NCBI RefSeq assembly: GCF_001676025.1
Contig: NZ_LZFW01000017.1
Coordinates: forward strand, 1-46,497
Length of the DNA: 46,497 nucleotides
Direction of reading: 5' to 3'
Origin: Vibrio sp. UCD-FRSSP16_30
Lineage (GTDB): Bacteria; Pseudomonadota; Gammaproteobacteria; Enterobacterales; Vibrionaceae
In this document: piece by piece, positions 16,121-25,560 of the stretch
Numbering within the stretch: position 1 is the first letter of the stretch
Layout of the letters: each line of letters opens with the position of its first letter
The notes under the pieces: generated by a model
What the model was told of the DNA's origin: nothing
Seen by the model: only the letters and a program-made list of their open reading frames with translations
Database searches by the model: none
Program-made: the position numbers and the translations under genes

Positions 16121-17488
16121 TCATTCTAATACTGGCAGAATTTTACCAAGTTTGTGCAAGGTTTCTTCATACTCTAACTGACACTCACTGTCAGCCACCA
16201 AGCCACCACCGGCCCATGCGTATATTTTCTGATCCTCAGTAATTAACGTTCGGATAGTAATACTGGTGTCCATATTTTGGCAGCGGCTAATGTAACCAAT
16301 GCTACCGCAATAGACACTGCGGCGATGGGGTTCTAACTCTTCAATGATTTGCATGGCGCGAACTTTTGGCGCTCCGGTAATAGAACCACCGGGAAAACAC
16401 GCTCTTAAAAGATCGTACACGTCATGACGGGCATCAAGCTCACCCGTTACCGTGCTCACTAAGTGATGGACTGCGGGAAAGCTTTCAATTTCAAATAAAT
16501 ACGGCACTTTTACTGTGCCTGGGGTAGACACTCGACCAATATCGTTACGCAGAAGATCAACGATCATCAGGTTTTCTGCCTGATCTTTTTGCGCATCTTT
16601 TAAATCATCAATTTGCTGTTGATCGAGGATAGGGTCTTTAAAGCGAGGGCGCGTACCTTTAATCGGTTTTGTTTCTACTTGCTGGTCATGACAAAGCAAG
16701 AATCGCTCTGGCGATACACTCAAAATAGTGTGTTGAGGCAGTCTAATAAAAGCGGAAAAAGGCGCTTGGTTGGCGTTCTCAAGGGTTTGATAAGCTTGCC
16801 ATTCACTGCCTTGATATTGAGCACTAAAACGTTGCGCCAAATTGATTTGATAGCAATCACCGGATAACAAATAATCTTGCACCGTTTCAAAGCGAGTTTG
16901 GTACTCGTCTTGGGTCATGTTAGCTTGCCATTGGCTCCTTAACTGAAATGGCGAGCTTGCTTGTTTAGAGGCGTGCTGGTCATTGATAGTCAGAGAAGTA
17001 GGCAGTGCTGCAAGGTTTTCTCCCACCCAATAGGCGCATTTTAGCTGATGATCCACAATTAAGGCTTTATCGTACAAGCCTACCGCCATATCAGGGGCCG
17101 TTAAATCATGCTCGGCAATGCTATCGATGTTTTCAATACAGCGACCTAAATCATAAGCAAAGTAGCCAAGCCATCCGCCAATAAAGGGCAGTTGTTGTGG
17201 GTTCTTGGCATCAGCAAGATGTTGGCGTTGAAGTGTCCGCAGTAGCTCAAAGGGATCGTCTGAGTTTTTAGTTACCGTGTCACCGATTGTGATTTCATTG
17301 ATATTGCCGAACGTTTCGACAGTCAAAATAGGGTTAGCAACCACTATGTCATATCGGCTATTAGGATGGTCATTGGAAGCTGACCGAAGTAACATGGCGT
17401 AAGGGCGCTGTTCGAGTTGTTCAAATAGCTCTATGGCAAGATTTTTTCGGTAGCTAAGCGCTAAGGTTTTAATATTTAAATCAGACAT
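16121..17488 (-). CDS. pabB: Aminodeoxychorismate synthase component I
   Basis: PabB converts chorismate and ammonia, supplied by PabA, to 4-amino-4-deoxychorismate for folate synthesis. The 455-residue protein has the N-terminal anthranilate-synthase-I-like region (FIGGWLGYFAYDLGRCIENI) and the chorismate-binding domain from about 195. The core motifs are QINLAQRFSA, LSVSPERFLL, KPIKGTRPR, AENLMIVDLLRNDIGRV and FPGGSITGAPKVRAMQIIEE. The PIKGT lysine, where PabB forms its intermediate, distinguishes it from TrpE (PIAGT). It is the promoter-proximal gene of a pabB-nudL pair and is divergent from the fumarase gene. Confidence 0.95.
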   Translation of the reverse strand: MSDLNIKTLALSYRKNLAIELFEQLEQRPYAMLLRSASNDHPNSRYDIVVANPILTVETFGNINEITIGDTVTKNSDDPFELLRTLQRQHLADAKNPQQLPFIGGWLGYFAYDLGRCIENIDSIAEHDLTAPDMAVGLYDKALIVDHQLKCAYWVGENLAALPTSLTINDQHASKQASSPFQLRSQWQANMTQDEYQTRFETVQDYLLSGDCYQINLAQRFSAQYQGSEWQAYQTLENANQAPFSAFIRLPQHTILSVSPERFLLCHDQQVETKPIKGTRPRFKDPILDQQQIDDLKDAQKDQAENLMIVDLLRNDIGRVSTPGTVKVPYLFEIESFPAVHHLVSTVTGELDARHDVYDLLRACFPGGSITGAPKVRAMQIIEELEPHRRSVYCGSIGYISRCQNMDTSITIRTLITEDQKIYAWAGGGLVADSECQLEYEETLHKLGKILPVLE

Positions 17489-17649
17489 CTATCAAATTGC
17501 TTGAAATGTGACAACACCATAAAGGTGAGTGTGGTTTGATAATCATCGCAAGGGTATCATACATTTATGTTAAGTTCAGAGCGTGTGTAAACTCTTTGGC
17601 TTATACGCAATATGAAATGGAATTAGACTGACTACAAGGAGCTCGACGA

Positions 17650-19164
17650 ATGACTGTAATTCGTAAGCAAGATCTAATCAGCAGCGTGGCTGATGCACTT
17701 CAATATATCTCTTATTATCACCCGCTTGATTTTGTTCAAGCATTGGAAAAAGCTTATCACGCTGAGCAAAGTACTGCCGCCAAGGATGCGATTGCGCAGA
17801 TACTTATTAACTCCCGTTTATCTGCCGAAGGGCGTCGACCAATCTGCCAAGATACCGGCATTGTTACCTGTTTTGTGAATATCGGTATGAAAGTTCAGTG
17901 GGAGGACACCGACGTTACCGTACAAGAAATGGTAGACGAAGGGGTGAGACAAGCCTACACCAATCCAGATAACCCGCTGCGAGCGTCAATTTTATTAGAT
18001 CCTGCGGGTAAACGAATCAACACAAAAGATAACACGCCCGCGGTTGTGCACATCAACATGGTGCCGGGTGATAAAGTCGATATTCAAATTGCGGCTAAAG
18101 GCGGCGGCTCTGAAAACAAAACCAAAATGGCCATGCTTAACCCATCTGATGATATCGGTGAGTGGGTTGAAAAAACATTGCCGACGATGGGCGCAGGATG
18201 GTGTCCACCGGGAATGATAGGGCTTGGTATTGGCGGTACGGCTGAGAAAGCGGCGGTATTGGCAAAAGAATCCTTAATGGATCCGGTTGATATTCATGAA
18301 TTAATGGAGCGCGGCGCACAGACCACCGAAGAAAAAATGCGCTTGGACATCTTTGAACGTGCCAACCGCACCGGTATTGGCGCGCAAGGTCTAGGCGGTT
18401 TAACGACCGTTGTTGATGTGAAAATAAAAAGTGCGCCAACGCATGCGGCGTCAAAGCCGGTGTGCATGATTCCAAACTGCGCGGCCACGCGTCACGTACA
18501 CTTCACTTTAGACGGTTCTGGGCCGGCTAAATTAGTGCCGCCAAAGCTTGAAGATTGGCCAGAGATCACTTGGGAGGCTGGCGCTAAAGCTCGCCGTGTT
18601 AATCTTGATTCTGTCACACAGCAAGAAATTGAAACCTGGAAAACAGGAGAAACTTTACTACTCTCAGGTAAAATGCTCACCGGTCGCGATGCTGCGCATA
18701 AACGCATTCAGCAGTTGCTTGAAAGCGGCGAGGGCTTACCTGAAGGCGTTGATTTTAATGGTAAGTTTATTTATTACGTTGGGCCTGTCGATGCGGTGGG
18801 TGATGAAGCGGTTGGGCCTGCAGGGCCGACAACATCAACGCGCATGGATAAGTTCACCGATATGATGCTATCAAAGACTGGTATCGCAGGCATGATAGGT
18901 AAGGCGGAGCGCGGCGCGCAAACCGTTGAGTTGATTAAACAAAATAAAGCCGTTTATTTAATGGCGGTAGGCGGCGCGGCTTATCTAGTATCAAAAGCAA
19001 TCAAGAGCGCTAAAGTGATTGCCTTTGAAGAACTGGGAATGGAAGCGATTTACGAGTTTGATGTCGAAGATATGCCGGTAACGGTGGCGGTCGATTCAAA
19101 TGGCGTGAATGCTCACCAAACTGGGCCGGATATTTGGAAAGTAAAAATAGCTGAAATGGAATAG
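17650..19164 (+). CDS. Fumarate hydratase, class I (iron-sulfur type)
   Basis: This 504-residue cytosolic enzyme hydrates fumarate to malate in the citric acid cycle and uses an oxygen-sensitive 4Fe-4S cluster. The three candidate cluster cysteines are in RRPICQDTGIVTCF, GAGWCPPGMIGLGIGG and CMIPNCAATRHVHF. The fumarase alpha domain occupies about 10-285 and the beta domain (GKMLTGRDAAHKRI, GPTTSTRMDKFTDMML, GKAERGAQTVELIK) about 330-500. The ATG follows CAAGGAG. It is FumA/FumB-like; which paralogue this corresponds to is not clear, so no symbol is given. It is slightly shorter than E. coli FumA. Confidence 0.93.
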   Translation: MTVIRKQDLISSVADALQYISYYHPLDFVQALEKAYHAEQSTAAKDAIAQILINSRLSAEGRRPICQDTGIVTCFVNIGMKVQWEDTDVTVQEMVDEGVRQAYTNPDNPLRASILLDPAGKRINTKDNTPAVVHINMVPGDKVDIQIAAKGGGSENKTKMAMLNPSDDIGEWVEKTLPTMGAGWCPPGMIGLGIGGTAEKAAVLAKESLMDPVDIHELMERGAQTTEEKMRLDIFERANRTGIGAQGLGGLTTVVDVKIKSAPTHAASKPVCMIPNCAATRHVHFTLDGSGPAKLVPPKLEDWPEITWEAGAKARRVNLDSVTQQEIETWKTGETLLLSGKMLTGRDAAHKRIQQLLESGEGLPEGVDFNGKFIYYVGPVDAVGDEAVGPAGPTTSTRMDKFTDMMLSKTGIAGMIGKAERGAQTVELIKQNKAVYLMAVGGAAYLVSKAIKSAKVIAFEELGMEAIYEFDVEDMPVTVAVDSNGVNAHQTGPDIWKVKIAEME

Positions 19165-19314
19165 CTATTTGTCTTAAGCTTAAAGTGCAGTTGTTGTGTG
19201 AATGACTAGTGATGGAGTATCAGAGCTAGGTGAAACCAAAGATTGCGCTTTTTGCCGAAAATTCAGCGAGATAGCTGATACAATTAACCGTGACTATATT
19301 TAACAGGGGATGTT

Positions 19315-19500
19315 ATGCCACGCTTTGTACAAATTCTTCAAATGATTGTTGCTATCGTTATTGGTGGCTTTCTTTGCTATGACCTAATTCTTAACGGAAT
19401 TGCTATCTTCCACGAGAAATACATCACTATAACGATTGTACTGACGTTACTTCTCGAACTGTCTCTATTTGTTATCTATAAACTCATCGCCGATGATTAA
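19315..19500 (+). CDS. Small two-helix membrane protein, function unknown
   Basis: This 61-residue protein has an ATG eight bases after AGGGGA. Two hydrophobic segments are visible, at about 6-28 (ILQMIVAIVIGGFLCYDLIL) and 37-57 (TITIVLTLLLELSLFVIYKL), joined by a short HEKY turn. This would be a hairpin in the inner membrane. It lies between the fumarase gene and ycjX, about 150 bp from the first and 72 bp from the second, and could be expressed with either. I do not recognise a family. The good ribosome site and clean helices make it likely to be real. Confidence 0.65.
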   Translation: MPRFVQILQMIVAIVIGGFLCYDLILNGIAIFHEKYITITIVLTLLLELSLFVIYKLIADD

Positions 19501-19572
19501 ATCTTGTTAATGTTGCGCTCTAACGCTGGATATTTGGAGATTAATTCAATATCTTGAAGCTAGGAGCGTGAT

Positions 19573-20943
19573 ATGAACAAAATAACAAACGAAGCAAAAC
19601 AACTACTTAATAGAGGGCTGGATGCACACCTAAGAATTGGTGTCACCGGCCTTTCTCGTGCGGGTAAAACCGCCTTTATCACCTCATTTGTCGACCAATT
19701 ACTGCATACTTCGACCCATGATAATTTACCGCTACTTGCGGCCAGTCGTGACGCAAGGTTACTTGGCGCAAGACGTGTCCCGCAAAAAAACTTACTGACT
19801 CCTAGATTTAATCTTGATGGCTCTTATGAGTCGTTACGCGCGTCACCACCGCAGTGGCCAACACCGACGCGTGACGTTAGTGAAATTCGTATCGCAATTA
19901 AATATAAACCAAATAACAGAGCACGAAAGTTGCTCAGTCGTACCGCCACTTTGTATCTCGATTTAGTGGATTACCCGGGGGAATGGCTACTTGATCTTCC
20001 AATGCTGGAGATGGACTTTACTACTTGGTCGCAGCAGCAACTTAAACGTCTCAAGCAAATTGATTTATCCGAAGTTAAAGCTTGGATTGAGCGCGCTGCC
20101 ACGTTGGATTTAGCGTCTGAGCACGATGATAAGCTGATTAATCAAGTGGCAACGGAGTTTACTCAACTATTACTGAGCTTAAAATCTCAAGGCTATCAGC
20201 TCATTCAACCGGGCCGTTTTGTACTCCCCGGTGAGCTTGCCGATGCTCCGGTAGTGTTGTTTTTCCCTTATGTGACAGAAGAAAAAGTGGCAAAGGGTAG
20301 CGCAGTTAATTTATTGGTGAAGCGCTATAAAGAATACCAATCTCAAGTGATAAAGCCTTTTTATCGTCATTATTTCTCATCGTTTGACCGCCAAATTTTG
20401 CTGGTGGATGTTCTGACACCTCTAAATCAAGGTGAACATGCTTTTTGTGATATGCAGGTTGCCTTAACTGAAATAATGAAAAGCTTTAGTTACGGAAAAA
20501 ATGGTTTGATGCGCCGTTTGTTTGCGCCGCGTACAGATAAACTATTATTTGCCGCCACTAAAGCCGATCACATTACCCCTGATCAACACGTCAATTTAAG
20601 CTTGTTGTTGCGCCATTTAGTTCAGCCTATATGGCAACACGTCTCGTTTGAAAGTGTTGCTATGGAATGCATGCCTTTTGCTTCGATTCAATCCACGGAT
20701 ATGGGCTATGTTGAGCAAAAATCAGGTTCTACTCCGGTGATCCATGGCACCACATTAGAGGGGGAGTCGGTGACGCTATACCCCGGTGAAGTTCCTGCAA
20801 CCTTACCTAAAGCCGATTTTTGGCAAAAACAAGGTTTTGATTTTTCAAGCTTTAGACCTAAAAACTATGTAGAGGCGAACCCATTACCACACCTTGGTAT
20901 GGATAAGATCATGCAGTTTTTATTCGGCGATAAGTTGAGGTAG
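19573..20943 (+). CDS. ycjX: YcjX-family P-loop protein
   Basis: This 456-residue putative GTPase/ATPase belongs to the YcjX (DUF463) family, linked to the phage-shock regulon in enterobacteria. Walker A is GVTGLSRAGKTAFITSFVDQ (about residues 23-42), and the Walker B-like segment is LYLDLVDYPGEWLLDLPML. Further conserved parts are FAATKADHITPDQH (an NKxD-like TKAD) and the C-terminal FRPKNYV...LPHLGMDKIMQFL. It precedes ycjF by four bases and the pair is followed by tyrR, the same order as in E. coli. The molecular target is unknown. No PspF-type enhancer was recognised upstream. Confidence 0.93.
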   Translation: MNKITNEAKQLLNRGLDAHLRIGVTGLSRAGKTAFITSFVDQLLHTSTHDNLPLLAASRDARLLGARRVPQKNLLTPRFNLDGSYESLRASPPQWPTPTRDVSEIRIAIKYKPNNRARKLLSRTATLYLDLVDYPGEWLLDLPMLEMDFTTWSQQQLKRLKQIDLSEVKAWIERAATLDLASEHDDKLINQVATEFTQLLLSLKSQGYQLIQPGRFVLPGELADAPVVLFFPYVTEEKVAKGSAVNLLVKRYKEYQSQVIKPFYRHYFSSFDRQILLVDVLTPLNQGEHAFCDMQVALTEIMKSFSYGKNGLMRRLFAPRTDKLLFAATKADHITPDQHVNLSLLLRHLVQPIWQHVSFESVAMECMPFASIQSTDMGYVEQKSGSTPVIHGTTLEGESVTLYPGEVPATLPKADFWQKQGFDFSSFRPKNYVEANPLPHLGMDKIMQFLFGDKLR

Positions 20944-20947
20944 CACT

Positions 20948-22036
20948 GTGAGCGAATATAAACAAAAACAGGTTTTTACGGACACGTCTAATTCATCGAC
21001 GGTTAATGATGACAAAGCGCAGCAATCTGAGTCTGCTCACTATTATGAGCAAGAGTCTGAACTAGGCGCAAAACAAACATTTTCCGAGCATCAGTTCGTT
21101 AAAGCCGAGCTATTAGTGACTACTGAGCAACAACCGATTGAAGAAAAAGTGCAGACCTTGTTTAACAAAAAGAAGGTGCCTTTAAAGTGGAAATTGCTAT
21201 TTGCTACTTTAGGCTCTCTGAGTTTATGGCAGTTAGTTGATTCTTTTATCACTTCGTTTCAATCACTTGATTATTTGTCGCTGGCATGGACTGCGCTAGT
21301 CTGTGGCGGCGCAATCATCGGTGCGGGAGCTTTGCTTCGCGAACTGATAAAAATGCGCCGTCTGCGCCGTCAAGGGGACGTGCAAGTGCAAGCCCAACAA
21401 ATATACGATGATAACGGCTATGGCAATGCGAAACGTTTTTGTGAGGGGTTGTCGCACTCTTTGGCATCAAAAGGCGTTGAAAATATCGGTTTATCTAAGT
21501 GGTCACAGCATTGTACTGACAATCACTCAGACAGAGACACCCTCGACCTTTATCAAGGCTACGTGTTATCGCCCATTGATCAAAAAGTTAATAGAGCCAT
21601 TGCCAAATATTCCTCGGAAGCGGCTGTGATGGTATCGGTGAGTCCATTGGCGGCCGCTGATATGTTGCTGGTGGCTTGGCGCAACATTTCACTGATCAAT
21701 CGCATCGCCAAAGAATACGGTGTTGAGTTGGGTTACTGGTCGCGTATTCAGTTATTGAGATTAACCTTAATTAATATGGCAGCAGCCGGTGGCACCGAAT
21801 TAGCACTCGACGCAGGGATGGATCTTGTATCGATGGACTTAACTGCCAAACTTTCAAGTCGCGCAGCGCAAGGGGTTGGGATCGGGCTTTTAACCGCTCG
21901 ATTGGGCATTAAAGCGGTGCAGTTGATGAGACCGATTCCATTTTCTGAGGGAAATCAACTGAGGCTAAAAGATGTTAGAGATCAAATTTTCCTCTCTGTT
22001 AAACATCGTTTACAAAATTCTGAGCGCTCAGAGTAG
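20948..22036 (+). CDS. ycjF: YcjF-family (DUF697) inner-membrane protein
   Basis: This 362-residue partner of YcjX starts at an ATG at 20948-20950 if the GTG/ATG context is read as given (GTGAGC). The N-terminal 80 residues are polar and acidic. Two membrane segments follow at about 80-105 (LLFATLGSLSLWQLVDSFI) and 112-130 (LAWTALVCGGAIIGAGALL). The conserved C-terminal DUF697 part runs from about 200 (SPLAAADMLLVAWRNISLIN; YWSRIQLLRLTLINMAAAGG). It starts four bases after the ycjX stop, so translation is coupled. The function is not established in any species that I know of beyond co-occurrence with ycjX. Confidence 0.9.
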   Translation: MSEYKQKQVFTDTSNSSTVNDDKAQQSESAHYYEQESELGAKQTFSEHQFVKAELLVTTEQQPIEEKVQTLFNKKKVPLKWKLLFATLGSLSLWQLVDSFITSFQSLDYLSLAWTALVCGGAIIGAGALLRELIKMRRLRRQGDVQVQAQQIYDDNGYGNAKRFCEGLSHSLASKGVENIGLSKWSQHCTDNHSDRDTLDLYQGYVLSPIDQKVNRAIAKYSSEAAVMVSVSPLAAADMLLVAWRNISLINRIAKEYGVELGYWSRIQLLRLTLINMAAAGGTELALDAGMDLVSMDLTAKLSSRAAQGVGIGLLTARLGIKAVQLMRPIPFSEGNQLRLKDVRDQIFLSVKHRLQNSERSE

Positions 22037-22107
22037 CGCTAAGCCCTTATATAGCCTGATATTGCTTGACTGAGGCACTCTTCTGCTAGACACTCTTGTA
22101 AACATTA

Positions 22108-23673
22108 ATGAACACTAGAGAGTCGGACGTGCGTTTAGAAGTATTGTGTGAAGATCGTTTAGGTTTAACTCGTGAATTATTAGATATCCTGACCTCGCAA
22201 CAGATTAATTTACGAGGCATTGAACTTGATCCTAAAGGCATCATTTATCTAAATTGCCCTGAACTCGACTTTGATTCCTTTAGTGCATTAATGGCTCAGA
22301 TTAGACGTATTGAAGGTGTGTCTGATGTTAGGCGAATTCAGTTTATGCCTAGTGAAAGAAAGAATACTGAACTGACTGCCGTGCTTGATAATTTATCAGA
22401 AGCGCTGTTGTCGGTCTGTCCAAATGGACAAATCAATATGGCAAACCAAAAGGCAAAGCAGCTTTTCCATAGTAATGACGAATCACTGCTTGGCAGTTCT
22501 ATTATGCAACTTTTGCCTAAATTTGCTTACCAAACATGGCTTGAAGAGTCAGGCGAGCGAGAAAAGCATACGCTAGTGATTAATGGTATTGATTACCAAA
22601 TGGAAGTCATACCGGTGCATTTACAGCAAAACAGTGACACTTTGGTTCATGCCAGTACGGTTTTTCAGCTAAGACAATCTGGCAGTAACGCCGGATGTGC
22701 TGAATCGGTGGCCGATCATGATCCGTTAGGCTTTGAGCATTTTGTTGGTATTTCCAATAGACATAAAGCGTTAATCACCCAAGCCAAGAAATTATCTATG
22801 CTTGAGCAACCTTTGCTTATTGAAGGCGATACAGGGACAGGTAAAGAAATGTTAGCTCGCGCTTGTCACGCTCGTTCGCATCGTGCCCACAACCCCTTTA
22901 TTGTATTAAGTTGTGCATCGATGCCTGATGATGTGGCAGAAACTGAACTGTTTGGTCATGCAGAAAGTGCTTTTAAACAAGGTAAGCCCCATAAAGGCAT
23001 TTTTGAAAATGCTGATGGCGGCACGGTTTTTCTAGATGAAATTGGTGAAATGTCGCCTCATCTGCAAAGCAAGTTACTGCGGTTTTTACAAGACGGCACT
23101 TTTAGACGTGTTGGTGAAGATAAAGAAGTCAGTGTTGATGTTAGAGTTATTGCCTCAACCAAGCACACATTAGAACAATTGATAGAGTTGGGTACATTTC
23201 GTCAGGATCTTTATTTTAGGCTCAATGTATTGAACTTAAAAATCCCACCATTGCGAGAGCGCACAACCGATATTGCGCCACTGCTTGATATGTTGTTATT
23301 AAAACACAGTACGCAATTAGCTCTAGAAAAACCCACTTGCTCAGCAACCTTAATGGATGCACTAATTAGCTATACATGGCCGGGTAATATTCGTGAGTTG
23401 GATAATGCCGCTTTACGTGCTCTGACTGAATTAGAAGGAAATGAGCTTTCTACTCAGCATTTTCATCTGCCAACGCTAGACAGTTTACACAGTACCGATG
23501 CAAAAATTGATATGGACGGGTCTCTTGACCAAATAATGAAGCGTCACGAGTCTCAGATTTTAGATAAGTTATATCAAGCATTCCCATCAAGCAGGAAACT
23601 GGCAAAACGATTGAATGTTTCTCATACCTCGATTGCGAACAAGCTTCGTGATTATGAAATTGGTAAAAAATAG
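22108..23673 (+). CDS. tyrR: TyrR, regulator of aromatic amino acid genes
   Basis: This 521-residue transcription factor senses tyrosine, phenylalanine and tryptophan. It has an N-terminal ACT domain (RLEVLCEDRLGLTRELLDIL), a PAS domain at about 80-190, and a sigma-54-type AAA+ domain at about 208-430 with Walker A EGDTGTGKEMLA and Walker B GGTVFLDEIGEM. A Fis-type helix-turn-helix closes it (SSRKLAKRLNVSHTSIANKL). The GAFTGA loop is replaced by a degenerate segment (HAESAFKQGKP), as in other TyrR proteins that act with sigma-70. The start lacks a strong ribosome site. It sits after ycjF, as in E. coli. Confidence 0.95.
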   Translation: MNTRESDVRLEVLCEDRLGLTRELLDILTSQQINLRGIELDPKGIIYLNCPELDFDSFSALMAQIRRIEGVSDVRRIQFMPSERKNTELTAVLDNLSEALLSVCPNGQINMANQKAKQLFHSNDESLLGSSIMQLLPKFAYQTWLEESGEREKHTLVINGIDYQMEVIPVHLQQNSDTLVHASTVFQLRQSGSNAGCAESVADHDPLGFEHFVGISNRHKALITQAKKLSMLEQPLLIEGDTGTGKEMLARACHARSHRAHNPFIVLSCASMPDDVAETELFGHAESAFKQGKPHKGIFENADGGTVFLDEIGEMSPHLQSKLLRFLQDGTFRRVGEDKEVSVDVRVIASTKHTLEQLIELGTFRQDLYFRLNVLNLKIPPLRERTTDIAPLLDMLLLKHSTQLALEKPTCSATLMDALISYTWPGNIRELDNAALRALTELEGNELSTQHFHLPTLDSLHSTDAKIDMDGSLDQIMKRHESQILDKLYQAFPSSRKLAKRLNVSHTSIANKLRDYEIGKK

Positions 23674-23680
23674 GGTAGAG

Positions 23681-24274
23681 ATGTTTTTTAGTTTTAAACC
23701 CACCATAATTAAAAAAAGTGGTTCATCAAATGAGCCGACTATCCGCTCGGTGACTCGCGCTGATGCGCAGTTACTATCGGACTATTTTGTACGAAACAAA
23801 GCTTTTTTAGCTCCGTGGGATCCATTGCGAGATAATAGTTTCTACACAGAATCTGGCTGGAAGTATAAAATCACGCGCCTAGAGGAGCTTGAAAAGCTCA
23901 GGCAAGGTTTGTATTTACTGATTCTTGATGCAAGTGAGAGTAAAGTTCTTGGTGTGATTACCTTTAGCAATATTGTCGGTAATCCATGTTATACCTGCAA
24001 TTTAGGGTATTCTCTTGATGAGAGTGAGCAAGGCAATGGTCTGATGCATTACAGCTTAGATCTTGCGTGTCAGTATTTATTTTCCACGTTCAATATGCAC
24101 CGAATTCAGGCCGCTTTTCTTCCTCATAATGAACGAAGCGCCAATGTGTTATATAAGCTTGGCTTTGAAAAAGAAGGCTTAGCGAAAGATTACCTATTAA
24201 TTGCAGGCCGTTGGCAAGACCATGTGCTGACGTCACTGACAAATAAAGATTGGAAAGAAGTATGCAAAGACTAA
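23681..24274 (+). CDS. GNAT N-acetyltransferase, RimJ/RimL type
   Basis: This 197-residue protein starts eight bases after the tyrR stop, behind AGGGTAGAG; this ATG is preferred to an upstream in-frame start inside tyrR. The fold is the RimJ/RimL branch of GNAT: TIRSVTRADAQLLSDYF, then VLGVITFSNIVGNP, GYSLDESEQGNGLMHYSLDL (the acetyl-CoA loop), and HRIQAAFLPHNERSANVLYK with LGFEKEGLAKDYLLIAGRWQ. Such enzymes acetylate N-termini of ribosomal or other proteins; the substrate here is not known. Its stop overlaps the next gene's start region by 13 bases. Confidence 0.88.
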   Translation: MFFSFKPTIIKKSGSSNEPTIRSVTRADAQLLSDYFVRNKAFLAPWDPLRDNSFYTESGWKYKITRLEELEKLRQGLYLLILDASESKVLGVITFSNIVGNPCYTCNLGYSLDESEQGNGLMHYSLDLACQYLFSTFNMHRIQAAFLPHNERSANVLYKLGFEKEGLAKDYLLIAGRWQDHVLTSLTNKDWKEVCKD

Positions 24275-24852
24275 ATCAACAACTTGATATGTTGAAAGAG
24301 ATCGACCAATTAAAAAATGTATTAAGACGTACCAGAGTCAAAAGCGCACAGGGCCGTTTAGAAAACAGCGCAGAGCACAGTTGGCATGTCGCGACAATGG
24401 CACTGTTAACTCAAGAGCATGCCAATAGTCAGGTTGATATCAGTCGCGTGCTAAAAATGTTACTTTTGCATGACATTGTGGAAATTGATGCAGGCGATAC
24501 GTTTGTTTACGATGCGGTTGCATCCAAAGAGCAGCAGCAAAACGAACTGCTCGCTGCCGATAGACTGTTTAGTTTTTTGCCTGACGATCAAAGGCTAGAG
24601 CTGCGCAGTTTGTGGGATGAGTTTGAAGCCGCAACGTCTGATGACGCCAAGTTCGCTAAAGCATTAGATCGTTTTATCCCGATGTTTTTGAACTATCATA
24701 ATCAAGGTCAAAGCTGGGTTGAGCATCAAGTTAAGCGCAGCCAAGTAATCGCAGTGAACAGTCGCATTCAACAGGGGTCAGAAACCCTTTGGCAGAAAGC
24801 GCTGCAAATCATAAACGAAGCTGTCGAAAACGGCTGGTTAAAAGACGAGTAA
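24262..24852 (+). CDS. HD-domain phosphohydrolase (YfbR/HDDC2-like)
   Basis: This 196-residue protein starts at an ATG at 24262, inside the end of the acetyltransferase gene and behind GGAAAGAAG. It has the HD metal motif: ENSAEHSWHVATMALLTQEH (first His), then LLHDIVEIDAGDTFVYD (His-Asp), with a distal Asp in ALDRFIPMFLNYHNQG. This is the HD_3 pattern of YfbR-type 5'-deoxynucleotidases and HDDC2 proteins, so hydrolysis of nucleoside monophosphates is the most likely activity. It is co-transcribed with neighbours: 13-base overlap before, and the next gene starts after one base. Confidence 0.87.
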   Translation: MQRLNQQLDMLKEIDQLKNVLRRTRVKSAQGRLENSAEHSWHVATMALLTQEHANSQVDISRVLKMLLLHDIVEIDAGDTFVYDAVASKEQQQNELLAADRLFSFLPDDQRLELRSLWDEFEAATSDDAKFAKALDRFIPMFLNYHNQGQSWVEHQVKRSQVIAVNSRIQQGSETLWQKALQIINEAVENGWLKDE

Positions 24853-24853
24853 T

Positions 24854-25327
24854 ATGGACTATATATCTTTAGATGACTATTCACGTAAGTGGATCTTTAC
24901 CCACCAATCAATGCCAATTCCAGAGCAGGATTTAGCTGCGATTCAGCCTATGAGCCAAGCTAAAAGTGCGCAATTCTGGAAAGACAATGTCAGCAAGCAA
25001 AGCCCAGATGCCGAGCGCATGAGCAGCCAAGACTGGCCAACCACAGATGCAAACTGGCCCAACTCAGTAAATTGGATGAGCCGATGGGAGTCGGATAACG
25101 AAGAGCTGCCAACGGAAATCACCGAACACATTGATTGGCAAGATGATGTCACCATCTATTTTTGCTACGAAAAATACAATGTAGTACAAACAACTTGGGC
25201 TACATTCAAAAAACATTGGAAGAACTTCTTATTCTTCGATGATGGCCCAATCCTACTCGGCCGTCGCCGTAAACAAGCCTTGTGGTTTAACACTGACGGG
25301 CAAGTTAAATTAGGTAACCGTCCTTAG
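24854..25327 (+). CDS. DUF2947-family protein
   Basis: This 157-residue protein of unknown function has its ATG immediately after the HD gene's stop, so it depends on translational coupling. It is rich in Trp (twelve or so): KWIFTHQSMPIPEQDLAAI, SSQDWPTTDANWPNSVNW, TWATFKKHWKNFLFFDDGP, and a basic LLGRRRKQALWF near the C-terminus. This matches my recollection of DUF2947, found in Vibrio and relatives. There is no signal peptide or membrane segment. It ends the operon that starts at the acetyltransferase; a strong terminator follows. Confidence 0.8.
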   Translation: MDYISLDDYSRKWIFTHQSMPIPEQDLAAIQPMSQAKSAQFWKDNVSKQSPDAERMSSQDWPTTDANWPNSVNWMSRWESDNEELPTEITEHIDWQDDVTIYFCYEKYNVVQTTWATFKKHWKNFLFFDDGPILLGRRRKQALWFNTDGQVKLGNRP

Positions 25328-25366
25328 TTTAGAATCATTTGAATTGATTTTCGGAGATTCAAATTG

Positions 25367-25410
25367 AAACGGGCAGTAAGCTAACAATTAGCTTACTGCC
25401 CGTTTTTTAT
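25367..25410 (+). terminator. Strong Rho-independent terminator after the DUF2947 gene
   Basis: An 18-pair perfect stem, AAACGGGCAGTAAGCTAA (25367-25384) with its complement at 25388-25405, has a three-base loop and is followed by a T-run. It is flanked by A's as well, so it may also act on minus-strand transcripts from msrAB. Confidence 0.93.
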
Positions 25411-25560
25411 GCTGAGCTTATAGACTACAGCTTGCTCTAATTTTGGCAGTTAATGTATAAAACCTCGGTTACTGTGTTTTTATACAGTGCTTTGTGGTTT
25501 GAGTACATTGACGCTAAAACATCACATACTTATGTTACCGATGGTTGGCTAAATGCAGTG

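Noticed and set aside
22108..23673. Sigma-54-dependent enhancer-binding protein
   Set aside because: The GAFTGA loop is absent and the ACT-PAS-AAA-HTH order fits TyrR, which works with sigma-70.
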